Shown here: piece after piece, positions 15,863 to 23,203 of the stretch | Numbering within the stretch: the first letter of the stretch is position 1 | How the letters are laid out: each line of letters begins with the position of its first letter | Origin: Pseudomonadota bacterium | Lineage (GTDB): Bacteria > Pseudomonadota > Alphaproteobacteria > Rhizobiales > Rhizobiaceae | NCBI GenBank assembly: GCA_023435335.1 | Contig: JAEYRU010000300.1 | Span: 1 to 25,774 of the forward strand | DNA length: 25,774 bases | Direction of reading: 5' to 3' | The notes under the pieces: model-generated | Databases searched by the model: none | Told to the model about the DNA's origin: nothing | What the model saw: the letters and a program-made list of their open reading frames with translations, nothing else | Translations under genes and position numbers: made by a program

Positions 15863-16432
15863 ATGAGAGAGATCGTTGCGACAGCGTTCTGGCGCAGGCT
15901 GGACACGGAGGGGCACGACGCCTGCCGGCTGATCCGCAATCCCGACGGCTGGCGGCTTTCGGGCAGCGCTGTCTTCGATCACCAGGGCAAGGCGTGCGTG
16001 CTTGCCTATGCAGTCGATTGCGACACGGCATGGCGCACCCTCTCGGCGACCGTACGTGGTTCTGTCGGACGCGCGGAACTGGCGCTCGACATGGAAAGGA
16101 CGACGGAGGGAAACTGGATGCTCAACGGCGACGAACAGCCCGAGGCGCGAGGTTGCATCGACCTCGACCTCGGCTTCACGCCGGCCACGAACCTGCTCGC
16201 CGTCCGCCGGCTCGCCCTGCGCGACGGCGTCGAGACCCCTGCCCGCGCAGCCTATTATCTGGAGTTCTCATCGAAGCTCGGCCTGCTGGAACAGGTCTAT
16301 CGCCGCATCGCCGCCGACAAGCTTCGATATCGCGCGCCGGCGCACGGCTACGACGCGACCCTGACAGTCTCGGAGATCGGCTTCGTCACCGACTATCCGG
16401 GCCTGTGGTCCGGTCGCGTGGAGAAAGCGTAG
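15863..16432 (+). CDS. putative glycolipid-binding domain protein
   Basis: The 189-aa protein, without signal peptide or membrane segment, matches the putative glycolipid-binding family (PF06475, formerly DUF1089). Evidence is the early AFWRRLDTEGHDACRLI, the central NGDEQPEARGCIDLDLGFTPATN (about 91-113), and the late YYLEFSSKLGLLEQVYRRI, then YDATLTVSEIGFVTDYPGLW. Length is normal for the family. The molecular role is not established. The start has GCGAGG about 5 nt upstream. It follows the DUF1638 gene on the same strand by 70 bp, with a potential leader hairpin between them. Confidence 0.82.
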   Translation: MREIVATAFWRRLDTEGHDACRLIRNPDGWRLSGSAVFDHQGKACVLAYAVDCDTAWRTLSATVRGSVGRAELALDMERTTEGNWMLNGDEQPEARGCIDLDLGFTPATNLLAVRRLALRDGVETPARAAYYLEFSSKLGLLEQVYRRIAADKLRYRAPAHGYDATLTVSEIGFVTDYPGLWSGRVEKA

Positions 16433-16489
16433 CTGTTCACGAAGCCGGGCGCGATGCACTATCTCCCGGCCGCCCGGGAGAGGAATGCC

Positions 16490-17062
16490 ATGCGTCTAAC
16501 CATCATTCTTGCACCCCTCCTTCTTTTCCCGCGGATCGCGTGGGCAACCGGCGAGATCGAGAGCCTGATCACCGACTCTGACCGTGCCCGCCTGGCGGCG
16601 TTCGATACGGCTCGGGAAGAGGCACTCGTGGAGGCGCGCAGGGAGGGTGCCTCGACCGACCTGGCCGCCCTCGAGGAGATGCTGGCGCGGCCGCTGCTCT
16701 CGTTCTCCGACTTCGATATGATCGGGGACTGGCAGTGCCGTACGATCAAGCTCGGCGGCCCTGCCCCGTTGGTGATCTATTCCTGGTTCAGGTGCCGTGT
16801 CATCGACGACGGCTCCGGCTGGAGACTCGAGAAGACCTCCGGCTCGCAGCGCACCGTCGGACGTTTCTTCACCGAGAGCGACACCGCGCTCACCTATCTG
16901 GGTTCGTTCTACATCGGCGGGGAGACGCCGCGCGCTTATGACGCAGGCGAGGACAGCGACCAGGTCGGCCGCGCCCTGCGTGACGGAAGGGATTGCTGGC
17001 GCATCGAATTTCCCCTGCCGCGCTACGAATCAAGGTTCGACATCCTCGAATTGCGGCGCTAG
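16490..17062 (+). CDS. exported DUF4893-like protein
   Basis: The 190-aa protein starts with a signal peptide (MRLTIILAPLLLFPRIAWA, cleavage at about residue 19), so it is periplasmic or surface-exposed. The mature part has ITDSDRARLAAFDTAREEAL, then IGDWQCRTIKLGG (about 87-99), a Cys-containing FRCRVIDDG, GRFFTESD and YLGSFYIGGE. This is the pattern of DUF4893, a family of unknown function. The two Cys (QCRT and FRCRV) may pair. I chose the ATG at 16490, with GGAGAGG upstream and the signal peptide at its exact N-terminus; an ATG at 16454 adds 12 unneeded residues. Confidence 0.8.
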   Translation: MRLTIILAPLLLFPRIAWATGEIESLITDSDRARLAAFDTAREEALVEARREGASTDLAALEEMLARPLLSFSDFDMIGDWQCRTIKLGGPAPLVIYSWFRCRVIDDGSGWRLEKTSGSQRTVGRFFTESDTALTYLGSFYIGGETPRAYDAGEDSDQVGRALRDGRDCWRIEFPLPRYESRFDILELRR

Positions 17063-17141
17063 CACCCCTATCTGCGTTGTCGCGGTTTCGCCCGAAACAG
17101 GGCATAGTAGGGCCGCGGGAGAGGGTTGGGCGTGAGCACGC

Positions 17142-17804
17142 ATGGGCTATGACGTATCTGGGATGAGCGGCGCACCGCGGATCGACGAAGCGAAAGCGGC
17201 CCCCGCGTCGCGGCGCCTGTCGCAGATCTTCACCGAACTGGCCGCCTCCGCGAACGACCCCGTCAGCGTCGGCGCAATCCGTGAGGCGCTGGGCGACCGC
17301 AGCTTCGCTGCGCTGCTCATCCTCTTCGCCGCGCTTAACCTCCTGCCGCTGCCGCCCGGCGCTACCCTGATCCTCGGCCTCCCGCTGATCCTCGTCTCTG
17401 CGCAGATGGTGCTTGGCTACCGCAACGCCTGGTTGCCGCGCATCCTGCTCGACAAAACCGTCGATGCGGCCCGGTTCCGCCGGTCGAGCGCGCGCCTGGT
17501 GCCACTGCTGCAGCGGCTGGAACGGCTGGTGAAGCCGCGCCACTGGCCGTTTTCCCAGGCTGCCGCCGACAGGGTGATTGGCCTGCTGGCACTGGTACTT
17601 TCGCTGGCCGTGACGCTACCTATCCCGCTCGGCAACTGGCTGCCGGCCTTCGCTATCGCGGTGCTTGGCCTTGCCTTGTCGGAGCGCGACGGCGTTTTCT
17701 TTGCCTTCGGCGTCGCCACCGGAGTGCTTTCCCTGGCGATCATCGGCGCTGTCGTCGGCGCCGCCGGGGCGGTTGCGGCCGCTGTCTTCGGCTTCCACTT
17801 CTGA
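17142..17804 (+). CDS. exoD: ExoD-family exopolysaccharide synthesis membrane protein
   Basis: The 220-aa inner-membrane protein matches ExoD. The soluble N-terminal helix (LSQIFTELAASANDPVSVGAI) is followed by a hydrophobic LLILFAALNLLPLPPGATLILGLPLILVSAQ block (about 58-88) and three C-terminal hydrophobic segments. ExoD affects exopolysaccharide production and alkali tolerance in rhizobia, but its biochemical role is unresolved. The start could be the ATG at 17142 or at 17163; neither has a strong ribosome site. A small palindrome GTTTCG-cc-CGAAAC (17085-17098) lies upstream and may be an operator. Confidence 0.82.
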   Translation: MGYDVSGMSGAPRIDEAKAAPASRRLSQIFTELAASANDPVSVGAIREALGDRSFAALLILFAALNLLPLPPGATLILGLPLILVSAQMVLGYRNAWLPRILLDKTVDAARFRRSSARLVPLLQRLERLVKPRHWPFSQAAADRVIGLLALVLSLAVTLPIPLGNWLPAFAIAVLGLALSERDGVFFAFGVATGVLSLAIIGAVVGAAGAVAAAVFGFHF

Positions 17805-17907
17805 CGCCGCCCCGCATTCTTTGAACCTTTCTGTCGGTCCCTGCGACCAAGGGTCAGCGCCGCCGAATTGCGCGCTGTTTCATCTCCAGACAGAAGGGAT
17901 CACCACC

Positions 17908-19260
17908 ATGACGACAACAATCAGGAACGCGCTGCTCGCCTCGGTTGGCGTTCTTGCGCCGATGGCGCTTTCGGTTCCCGCGCAGGCCGCCTCGCCTAGC
18001 GACATACTGTTCATTCTCGACGGCTCCGGCTCGATGTGGGGCCAGGTCGAAGGCGTCGCCAAGATCCAGACCGCCAAGCAGACGCTGACGGGCCTGCTCG
18101 ACACCGTTCCAGCCGGTGCCCGCCTCGGCCTCATCACCTACGGCGACCGCGACGAGAAGAGCTGCACCGATGTCACCTACGCCAACCCGCTCGGCGCCGA
18201 CCGCAGCGCCATCAGGGCGACGATCGAGCAACTGCGCCCGCTCGGCAAGACGCCCATCGACCTGTCGCTCGACCTTGGCCTCAGGACGCTCGCCGAGACG
18301 GAGCCGAACGACATCAAGAAATCGCTCGTCCTGGTCTCGGACGGCATCGAGACCTGCAACGGCGACCCCTGCGACACGGCCAGCCTCGCCAGCGTGAACG
18401 GCGTCGATCTGAAGGTGCATGTCGTGGGCTTCGACGTTGACGCCACCGCGCGCGAGCAGCTGGAATGCATCGCCGAGAAGGGCGGCGGCCGGTATTTCGA
18501 TGCCGCCGACGCAAAGGGGTTCGAACAGGCGATGGCTTCCGTGGTCAAAGTGGCCCAGGCCGCACCGGCAGCCGAACCTGCAAGGGCCGCCGCGCCCTTC
18601 TTCGAGGACGAGTTCGACGGCGAGACCCTGTCGCCCGCCTGGGACGTCGTCAATGCTGACGCGGATGGCTACATCGTCGAAGAGGGCAGCCTGCTGATCG
18701 CCACCGCCAAGGCACAAGATCTCGGCGCTGGCGAACCGGTCAACCTCTTTACGTTCAACCGGGAGATGCCGAGAGGCGACTGGGACATGACGATGCGGGT
18801 GAACTTCGAGGGCCAGACCGGCCGCGACTCGATCTGGTTCGGCCTCTACACCGACCCCCAGAACTACCTCGCCATCCAGTACCTCAACTCAGTCGGCTAC
18901 TGCTCTGAGACCTTGCTGCGCCTGGCCAAGGTCGCGAAGGGCGAGGCTGCGAGGTTCGATGCTCGCACCTCCGGCTCGACGACCTGCGGCCTCGGCGCGG
19001 GAGATACGGAGGCAGTCATCGCCAGCCAGGCGAAGGACGGGCTTCTGCTCACCCTGTCGAAGCGCGGCCGCAACTATCATGCAACGGCAACCCTCAAGGG
19101 GATCGTCGGCGACGCGGGTACGGCGCGCACCGTGAGCACCGAAAGCCTGACTTCGCTCCGGCTGCCCGGAAAGCCGGCCTTCATGCTCGGCAAGTGGGAA
19201 AATGCCGATGGCGAGGTTCTGAGCTTCATCGACCGGGTCGAGATCAGGGAAGTGAAGTAA
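17908..19260 (+). CDS. exported von Willebrand factor A domain protein with C-terminal beta-sandwich
   Basis: The 450-aa protein has a signal peptide ending in VPAQA (cleavage after about A27). The VWA domain (about 31-210) has an intact MIDAS: D38-G-S40-G-S42, the T in GKTPIDLSL and the D in LVSDGIETC. Cys pairs (ETCNGDPCD) probably form disulfides. A short Ala/Pro linker leads to a C-terminal domain (about 230-450: FFEDEFDGETLSPAWDVVN, SIWFGLYTDPQNYLAIQYL) resembling concanavalin-like C-terminal domains of glycosidases. It is probably a periplasmic or surface adhesion or scaffold protein; the ligand is unknown. The start has GAAGGG 9 nt upstream; the open frame extends upstream but the signal peptide fixes the start. 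Confidence 0.85.
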   Translation: MTTTIRNALLASVGVLAPMALSVPAQAASPSDILFILDGSGSMWGQVEGVAKIQTAKQTLTGLLDTVPAGARLGLITYGDRDEKSCTDVTYANPLGADRSAIRATIEQLRPLGKTPIDLSLDLGLRTLAETEPNDIKKSLVLVSDGIETCNGDPCDTASLASVNGVDLKVHVVGFDVDATAREQLECIAEKGGGRYFDAADAKGFEQAMASVVKVAQAAPAAEPARAAAPFFEDEFDGETLSPAWDVVNADADGYIVEEGSLLIATAKAQDLGAGEPVNLFTFNREMPRGDWDMTMRVNFEGQTGRDSIWFGLYTDPQNYLAIQYLNSVGYCSETLLRLAKVAKGEAARFDARTSGSTTCGLGAGDTEAVIASQAKDGLLLTLSKRGRNYHATATLKGIVGDAGTARTVSTESLTSLRLPGKPAFMLGKWENADGEVLSFIDRVEIREVK

Positions 19261-19280
19261 CCTCCCCCTGGTCACTCCAC

Positions 19281-19306
19281 GACGCCGCGCCTTCGGGCGC
19301 GGTGTC
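19281..19306 (+). terminator. UUCG-capped hairpin after the VWA gene
   Basis: An 11-bp stem (GACGCCGCGCC / GGCGCGGTGTC, one G-U pair) closed by a TTCG tetraloop, 20 bp past the stop codon. It is a very stable 3' end hairpin without a T-tract. Confidence 0.6.
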
Positions 19307-19428
19307 GCCGTTACTGCCGCCTCCCGCTCCGGGTCCGCGTCGCTTTTGAAGGCGCGCGCGTCGCCGCACAACAAGCGGCGTCCGCGGCGTTACGGCAATG
19401 CTCGGGCAAGCAGCGACAGGGAGCCGCA

Positions 19429-19731
19429 ATGGCCGACCTCATCATCGTCTACTGGCGCGACATTCCCGCCCAGGTGATCGTACGAAAGGGCCGGCAGAAC
19501 GCGCGGCGCGAACTGCCGCTGCGCTTCACCGAGGCGATCGACATATGCGCGATGCGTGTCGGGGCCAGCGACACGGATGCCTACCTGGCCGAATGGCGCA
19601 AGGGAGACCCCGTGCCGGTGTCCGACAACCTCGAAGCGGAGGCCGACAAGGCGCTTGCCGAGATCGAGGCCCGCTACGATCGCGAGCGGCTGGTGGCGCT
19701 GGTCAAGGCGGAAGGCCGCAACGTCGGTTGA
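19429..19731 (+). CDS. small PF13769-like 'virulence factor' domain protein
   Basis: The 100-aa soluble protein has the family order: DLIIVYWRDIPAQVIVRKG, ELPLRFTEAIDICAMRVG, AYLAEWRKGD, then a charged helix EADKALAEIEARYDRERLVALV. It fits the short domain named Virulence_fact (PF13769), whose biochemical role is unknown despite the name. GGGAG stands 6 nt before the ATG. It sits 76 bp upstream of the methyl-THF methyltransferase on the same strand, but the palindromic operator and a promoter lie between, so they need not be cotranscribed. Its placement beside one-carbon genes suggests a role there rather than in virulence (inference). Confidence 0.75.
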   Translation: MADLIIVYWRDIPAQVIVRKGRQNARRELPLRFTEAIDICAMRVGASDTDAYLAEWRKGDPVPVSDNLEAEADKALAEIEARYDRERLVALVKAEGRNVG

Positions 19732-19751
19732 CCCGAGCACCTTCTGAGCGG

Positions 19752-19800
19752 TTGCACCTGAAGAGATAACGATATAAAGAAGTCTTTATATCACTTGGAG
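19752..19800 (+). promoter_or_regulatory. SahR/SamR-like palindromic operator (site 2) and promoter region of the methyl-THF methyltransferase operon
   Basis: A perfect palindrome spans 19771-19792: GATATAAAGA, centre AG, TCTTTATATC. It is the same sequence (in opposite orientation at the 2-bp centre) as the operator at 3145-3166. A promoter may be TTGCAC (19752-19757) with TATAAA (19773-19778), though the 15-bp spacing is short. The ribosome site GGAG (19797-19800) follows at once. A bound repressor would block initiation. Confidence 0.8.
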
Positions 19801-19807
19801 AGATTAT

Positions 19808-20785
19808 ATGACCCGCACCATCGTGGCCTCCGCGACCAGGGAAATCGTCATCGGCTTCGACCAGCCGTTCTGCGTTATCGGTGAGCGCATCAATCCGACC
19901 GGCCGCAAGAAGCTGGCCGCGGAGATGGTGGCGGGCAATTTCGAGACGGTTGAGAAGGACGCCCTCGAGCAGGTGCGCGCCGGCGCAACCATGCTCGACG
20001 TCAATGCGGGCGTGACCGCCGTCGATCCGAACGCGACCGAGCCGGCGCTGCTCGTGCAGACGCTGGAGATCGTGCAGAACCTGGTCGATGTCCCGCTCTC
20101 CATCGACAGTTCCGTTTCGGCCGCCATCGAGGCTGCGCTGAAGGTGGCCAAGGGCCGGCCGCTGGTGAACTCGGTTACCGGCGAGGAGGAGAAGCTGGAA
20201 GCCATCCTGCCGCTGGTGAAGAAGTACGACGTGCCGGTGGTGGCCATTTCCAACGACGAGACAGGCATATCCATGGACCCCGACGTGCGGTTCGCCGTGG
20301 CGAAGAAGATCGTCGAGCGCTGCGCCGATTTCGGCATTCCCACGCATGATGTGGTCGTCGACCCGCTGGTCATGCCGATCGGCGCACTGGGCGACGCCGG
20401 CCGCCAGGTCTTCGCGCTGCTGCGCCGTCTGCGTGAGGAACTGAAGGTCAACACCACCTGCGGCCTCTCCAACATCTCCTTCGGCCTGCCCCACCGCCAC
20501 GGCATCAACGCCGCCTTCATCCCGATGGTCATCGGCGCCGGCATGACGAGCGCCATCATGAACCCCTGCCGCCCGCAGGAAATGGAGGCCGTGCGCGGCG
20601 CCAACGTGCTCGCCGGCACGGACAAGGACTGCACGACCTGGATCAGGACCTACAAGGATTACAAGCCGGCCGAGGGAGGCCACGCCGCCCCTGCGCCGGT
20701 CGCCGTCAACTCGCCGGGCGAACCGTCCTCTGCCGGCGGCCGCCGCCGGGGCGGCCGCGAGGCGAGGCTGGCGGCGCGGGGTTAG
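19808..20785 (+). CDS. methyltetrahydrofolate:corrinoid methyltransferase (pterin-binding; methyl-THF module of a split methionine synthase)
   Basis: The 325-aa protein is a pterin-binding TIM barrel (about 15-280) of the MeTr/MetH type: VIGERINPTGRKKL (23-36), MLDVNAGVTAVDP (62-74), VPLSIDSS (95-102), VNSVTGEEEK (120-129), VAISNDETG and TTCGLSNISFGLPHR (216-230). It moves the methyl group of 5-methyl-THF to cob(I)alamin on a corrinoid protein, or the reverse. It lacks homocysteine and B12 domains, which are encoded at 3201 and 11582. The C-terminal 45 residues are a disordered Pro/Ala then Arg/Gly tail (GGRRRGGREARLAARG). The start has GGAG at proper spacing. The reactivase gene follows after 19 bp, forming an operon under operator site 2. 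Confidence 0.93.
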   Translation: MTRTIVASATREIVIGFDQPFCVIGERINPTGRKKLAAEMVAGNFETVEKDALEQVRAGATMLDVNAGVTAVDPNATEPALLVQTLEIVQNLVDVPLSIDSSVSAAIEAALKVAKGRPLVNSVTGEEEKLEAILPLVKKYDVPVVAISNDETGISMDPDVRFAVAKKIVERCADFGIPTHDVVVDPLVMPIGALGDAGRQVFALLRRLREELKVNTTCGLSNISFGLPHRHGINAAFIPMVIGAGMTSAIMNPCRPQEMEAVRGANVLAGTDKDCTTWIRTYKDYKPAEGGHAAPAPVAVNSPGEPSSAGGRRRGGREARLAARG

Positions 20786-20804
20786 GCCCAACACAGGTGA
20801 GCGA

Positions 20805-22868
20805 GTGAACGCCCCCACCAACATCAACGACCCGCTCGTGCTGTTCATGCCGTCTGGCAAGCGCGGGCGCTTCCCGGTCGGCACGCCTGTGCTCGACGCC
20901 GCCCGCCAGCTCGGCGTCTACGTGGAGAGCGTCTGCGGCGGACGCGCCACCTGCGGGCGCTGCCAGATCGAGGTGCAGGAAGGCCACTTCGCCAAGCACA
21001 AGATCGTCTCGTCGCTCGACCACATCTCGCCCAAGGGCGCGAAGGAGGAGCGCTACGAGCAGGTGCGCGGGCTGCCCGACGGCCGCCGCCTGTCCTGTTC
21101 CGCCACGATCCTGGGCGATCTCGTGGTGGACGTGCCGCAGGACACCGTCATCAATGCGCAGGTCGTGCGCAAGGGCGCCAGCGATCGCGTCATCGAGCGA
21201 AACCCGGCCGTGCAGCTTTGCTACGTCGAGGTTGACGAGCCCGACATGCACAAGCCGCTGGGCGACCTGGATCGCCTGAAGCTGATGCTCGAGCGCGACT
21301 GGGGCTGGAAGGATCTGCTCGTCTCGCAGCACCTCCTGCCGCGCGTGCAGGGCATGCTGCGCAAGGGCGGATGGGGCGTCACGGCCGCCATCCACCGCGA
21401 CCTCGAACAATCCCGGCCGTCGATCGTCGCGTTGTGGCCGGGCCTTCACAACGAGGCCTACGGAATCGCCTGCGACATCGGCTCGACAACCATTGCCATG
21501 CACCTCGTCTCGCTGCTCTCGGGTCGCATCGTCGCCACGTCGGGCACGTCGAACCCGCAGATTCGCTTCGGCGAAGATCTGATGAGTCGTGTCTCCTACG
21601 TCATGATGAACCCGGACGGTCGCGAGGCGATGACGAAGGCCGTGCGCGAGGCGATCAACGACCTGATCGGCCGGGTCTGCGAGGAAGGCGGCGTGAACCG
21701 CGACGACATCCTCGATGCGGTCTTCGTCGGCAACCCCATCATGCACCACCTGTTCCTCGGCATCGATCCGACCGAACTCGGACAGGCGCCCTTCGCGCTC
21801 GCCGTGTCAGGCGCCGTGCACACATGGGGCAGCGAGCTCGGCCTCGACATCAACGAGGGCGCGCGCGTCTACCTGCTGCCTTGCATCGCCGGCCATGTCG
21901 GCGCGGACGCCGCCGCTGCCACGCTGTCGGAAGGTCCCTACCGGCAGGACCGCATGATGCTGCTGGTCGACGTCGGCACCAATGCCGAGATCGTGCTCGG
22001 CAACCGCGAACGCGTCGTCGCCGCCTCCTCCCCCACCGGCCCGGCTTTCGAAGGGGCGGAGATATCGTCCGGACAGCGCGCAGCTCCCGGCGCCATCGAG
22101 CGCGTGCGCATCGACCCTGTCACGCTGGAGCCGAGATTCCGCATCATCGGATCGGAGAATTGGTCCGATGAGGCAGGCTTCGCGGAGGACGCGGCGCGTC
22201 TCGGCATCACCGGCATCTGCGGCTCCGCGATCATCGAGGTCGTGGCCGAGATGTATCTGGCCGGCATCATCTCCGAAGACGGCGTGGTCGACGGATCGCT
22301 TGCCGCACGCAGTCCGCGCATCCTGCAGAACGGCCGCACCTGGTCCTACCTGCTGCATGACGGCGCCCAGCGCATCACCGTCACGCAGAACGACGTGCGC
22401 GCCATCCAACTCGCCAAGGCGGCGCTCTATGCCGGCACCAGGCTGCTGATGGAGAAGCTCGGCATCGACCACGTCGACACGATCCGCTTCGCCGGCGCGT
22501 TCGGCTCCTTCATCGATCCGAAATACGCAATGGTTCTGGGCCTCATCCCCGATTGCGACCTCGCCGAGGTCAAGGCGGTGGGCAATGCCGCCGGCACGGG
22601 CGCGCTGATGGCCCTGCTGAACCGCGGCCACCGCCGCGAGATCGAGGATACCGTCCGGCGCATCGAGAAGATCGAGACGGCGCTAGAGCCGCATTTCCAG
22701 CAGCTCTTCATCGACGCCATGGCGCTGCCCAACAAGGTCGACCCGTTCCCGAAGCTGGCCGCGCAGGTGACCCTGCCGCCGCGCAAGGTGCTGGAGAGTG
22801 CGGATGCAGGAACAGGCCCGCGCCGCCGCTCGCGCGAGGAGCGCGCCGCGCGCCGCGAGCGCGGCTAG
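20805..22868 (+). CDS. RamA-like corrinoid reactivation protein (2Fe-2S ferredoxin plus ASKHA/DUF4445)
   Basis: The protein is 687 aa from a GTG start. An N-terminal 2Fe-2S ferredoxin domain (about 10-105) has ligands C44, C50, C53 (VCGGRATCGRCQIEV) and C98 (RLSCSA). Linker and middle domains are followed by an ASKHA ATPase-like core: GIACDIGSTTIAMHL (about 222-236), LLVDVGTNAEIVLGN, SSPTGPAFEGAEI and IRFAGAFGSFIDPKYAM. Such proteins use ATP and an electron to bring inactive Co(II) back to Co(I), the job MetH does with its SAM domain and flavodoxin. The tail is basic (GTGPRRRSREERAARRERG). It is in an operon with the methyl-THF methyltransferase, so it probably services the corrinoid protein at 11582. 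Its stop shares CTAG with a convergent gene. Confidence 0.92.
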   Translation: MNAPTNINDPLVLFMPSGKRGRFPVGTPVLDAARQLGVYVESVCGGRATCGRCQIEVQEGHFAKHKIVSSLDHISPKGAKEERYEQVRGLPDGRRLSCSATILGDLVVDVPQDTVINAQVVRKGASDRVIERNPAVQLCYVEVDEPDMHKPLGDLDRLKLMLERDWGWKDLLVSQHLLPRVQGMLRKGGWGVTAAIHRDLEQSRPSIVALWPGLHNEAYGIACDIGSTTIAMHLVSLLSGRIVATSGTSNPQIRFGEDLMSRVSYVMMNPDGREAMTKAVREAINDLIGRVCEEGGVNRDDILDAVFVGNPIMHHLFLGIDPTELGQAPFALAVSGAVHTWGSELGLDINEGARVYLLPCIAGHVGADAAAATLSEGPYRQDRMMLLVDVGTNAEIVLGNRERVVAASSPTGPAFEGAEISSGQRAAPGAIERVRIDPVTLEPRFRIIGSENWSDEAGFAEDAARLGITGICGSAIIEVVAEMYLAGIISEDGVVDGSLAARSPRILQNGRTWSYLLHDGAQRITVTQNDVRAIQLAKAALYAGTRLLMEKLGIDHVDTIRFAGAFGSFIDPKYAMVLGLIPDCDLAEVKAVGNAAGTGALMALLNRGHRREIEDTVRRIEKIETALEPHFQQLFIDAMALPNKVDPFPKLAAQVTLPPRKVLESADAGTGPRRRSREERAARRERG

Positions 22869-23161
22869 GCTGGCCCTGCGGACGGATCGGCCTTGCCGCG
22901 CAATGCCCGATTTCGCTGCGCCGCGCGCCGGAAAGCCACGGCCCCGGTCGCGAGGAGCAACACGAGTCCCCAGGGGACAGCGACCAGAAAGAGGAAATCC
23001 TCCTGTCCCAGCCGCCACGGCGGCCGGATCGTGCAGCCGCCTGCTCCCGTCGTGAAGGCGCAGGCCATTCCGAACGCCCACAGGTAGAGCCAGATCGCCA
23101 GCCCCGCTCCGGCGAGGGCAAGTGCGAAAAATACGTTGGACAGGATGCGCACGCTGACCAC
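22865..23161 (-). CDS. small two-helix membrane protein, unknown function
   Basis: The 98-aa protein starts at GTG (23161) behind a strong GAGGAGGGG run; a second GTG (23152) is also possible. It has two hydrophobic segments (about 10-31, FFALALAGAGLAIWLYLWAFGM, and about 57-77, FLFLVAVPWGLVLLLATGAVAF) joined by a loop with two Cys (ACAFTTGAGGC). It ends in a basic cytosolic tail. I recognise no family. Its TAG stop overlaps the convergent reactivase stop in one CTAG. Confidence 0.65.
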   Translation of the reverse strand: MVSVRILSNVFFALALAGAGLAIWLYLWAFGMACAFTTGAGGCTIRPPWRLGQEDFLFLVAVPWGLVLLLATGAVAFRRAAQRNRALRGKADPSAGPA

Positions 23162-23203
23162 CCCCCTCCTCGAGCTGGTTGTACGACCGACCGAGCCGGT
23201 TTG

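Noticed and set aside
19703..22631. Long antisense open frames over the methyl-THF methyltransferase and the reactivase
   Set aside because: They are His/Arg/Asp-rich mirror frames typical of GC-rich coding DNA, without a family signature or a ribosome site.
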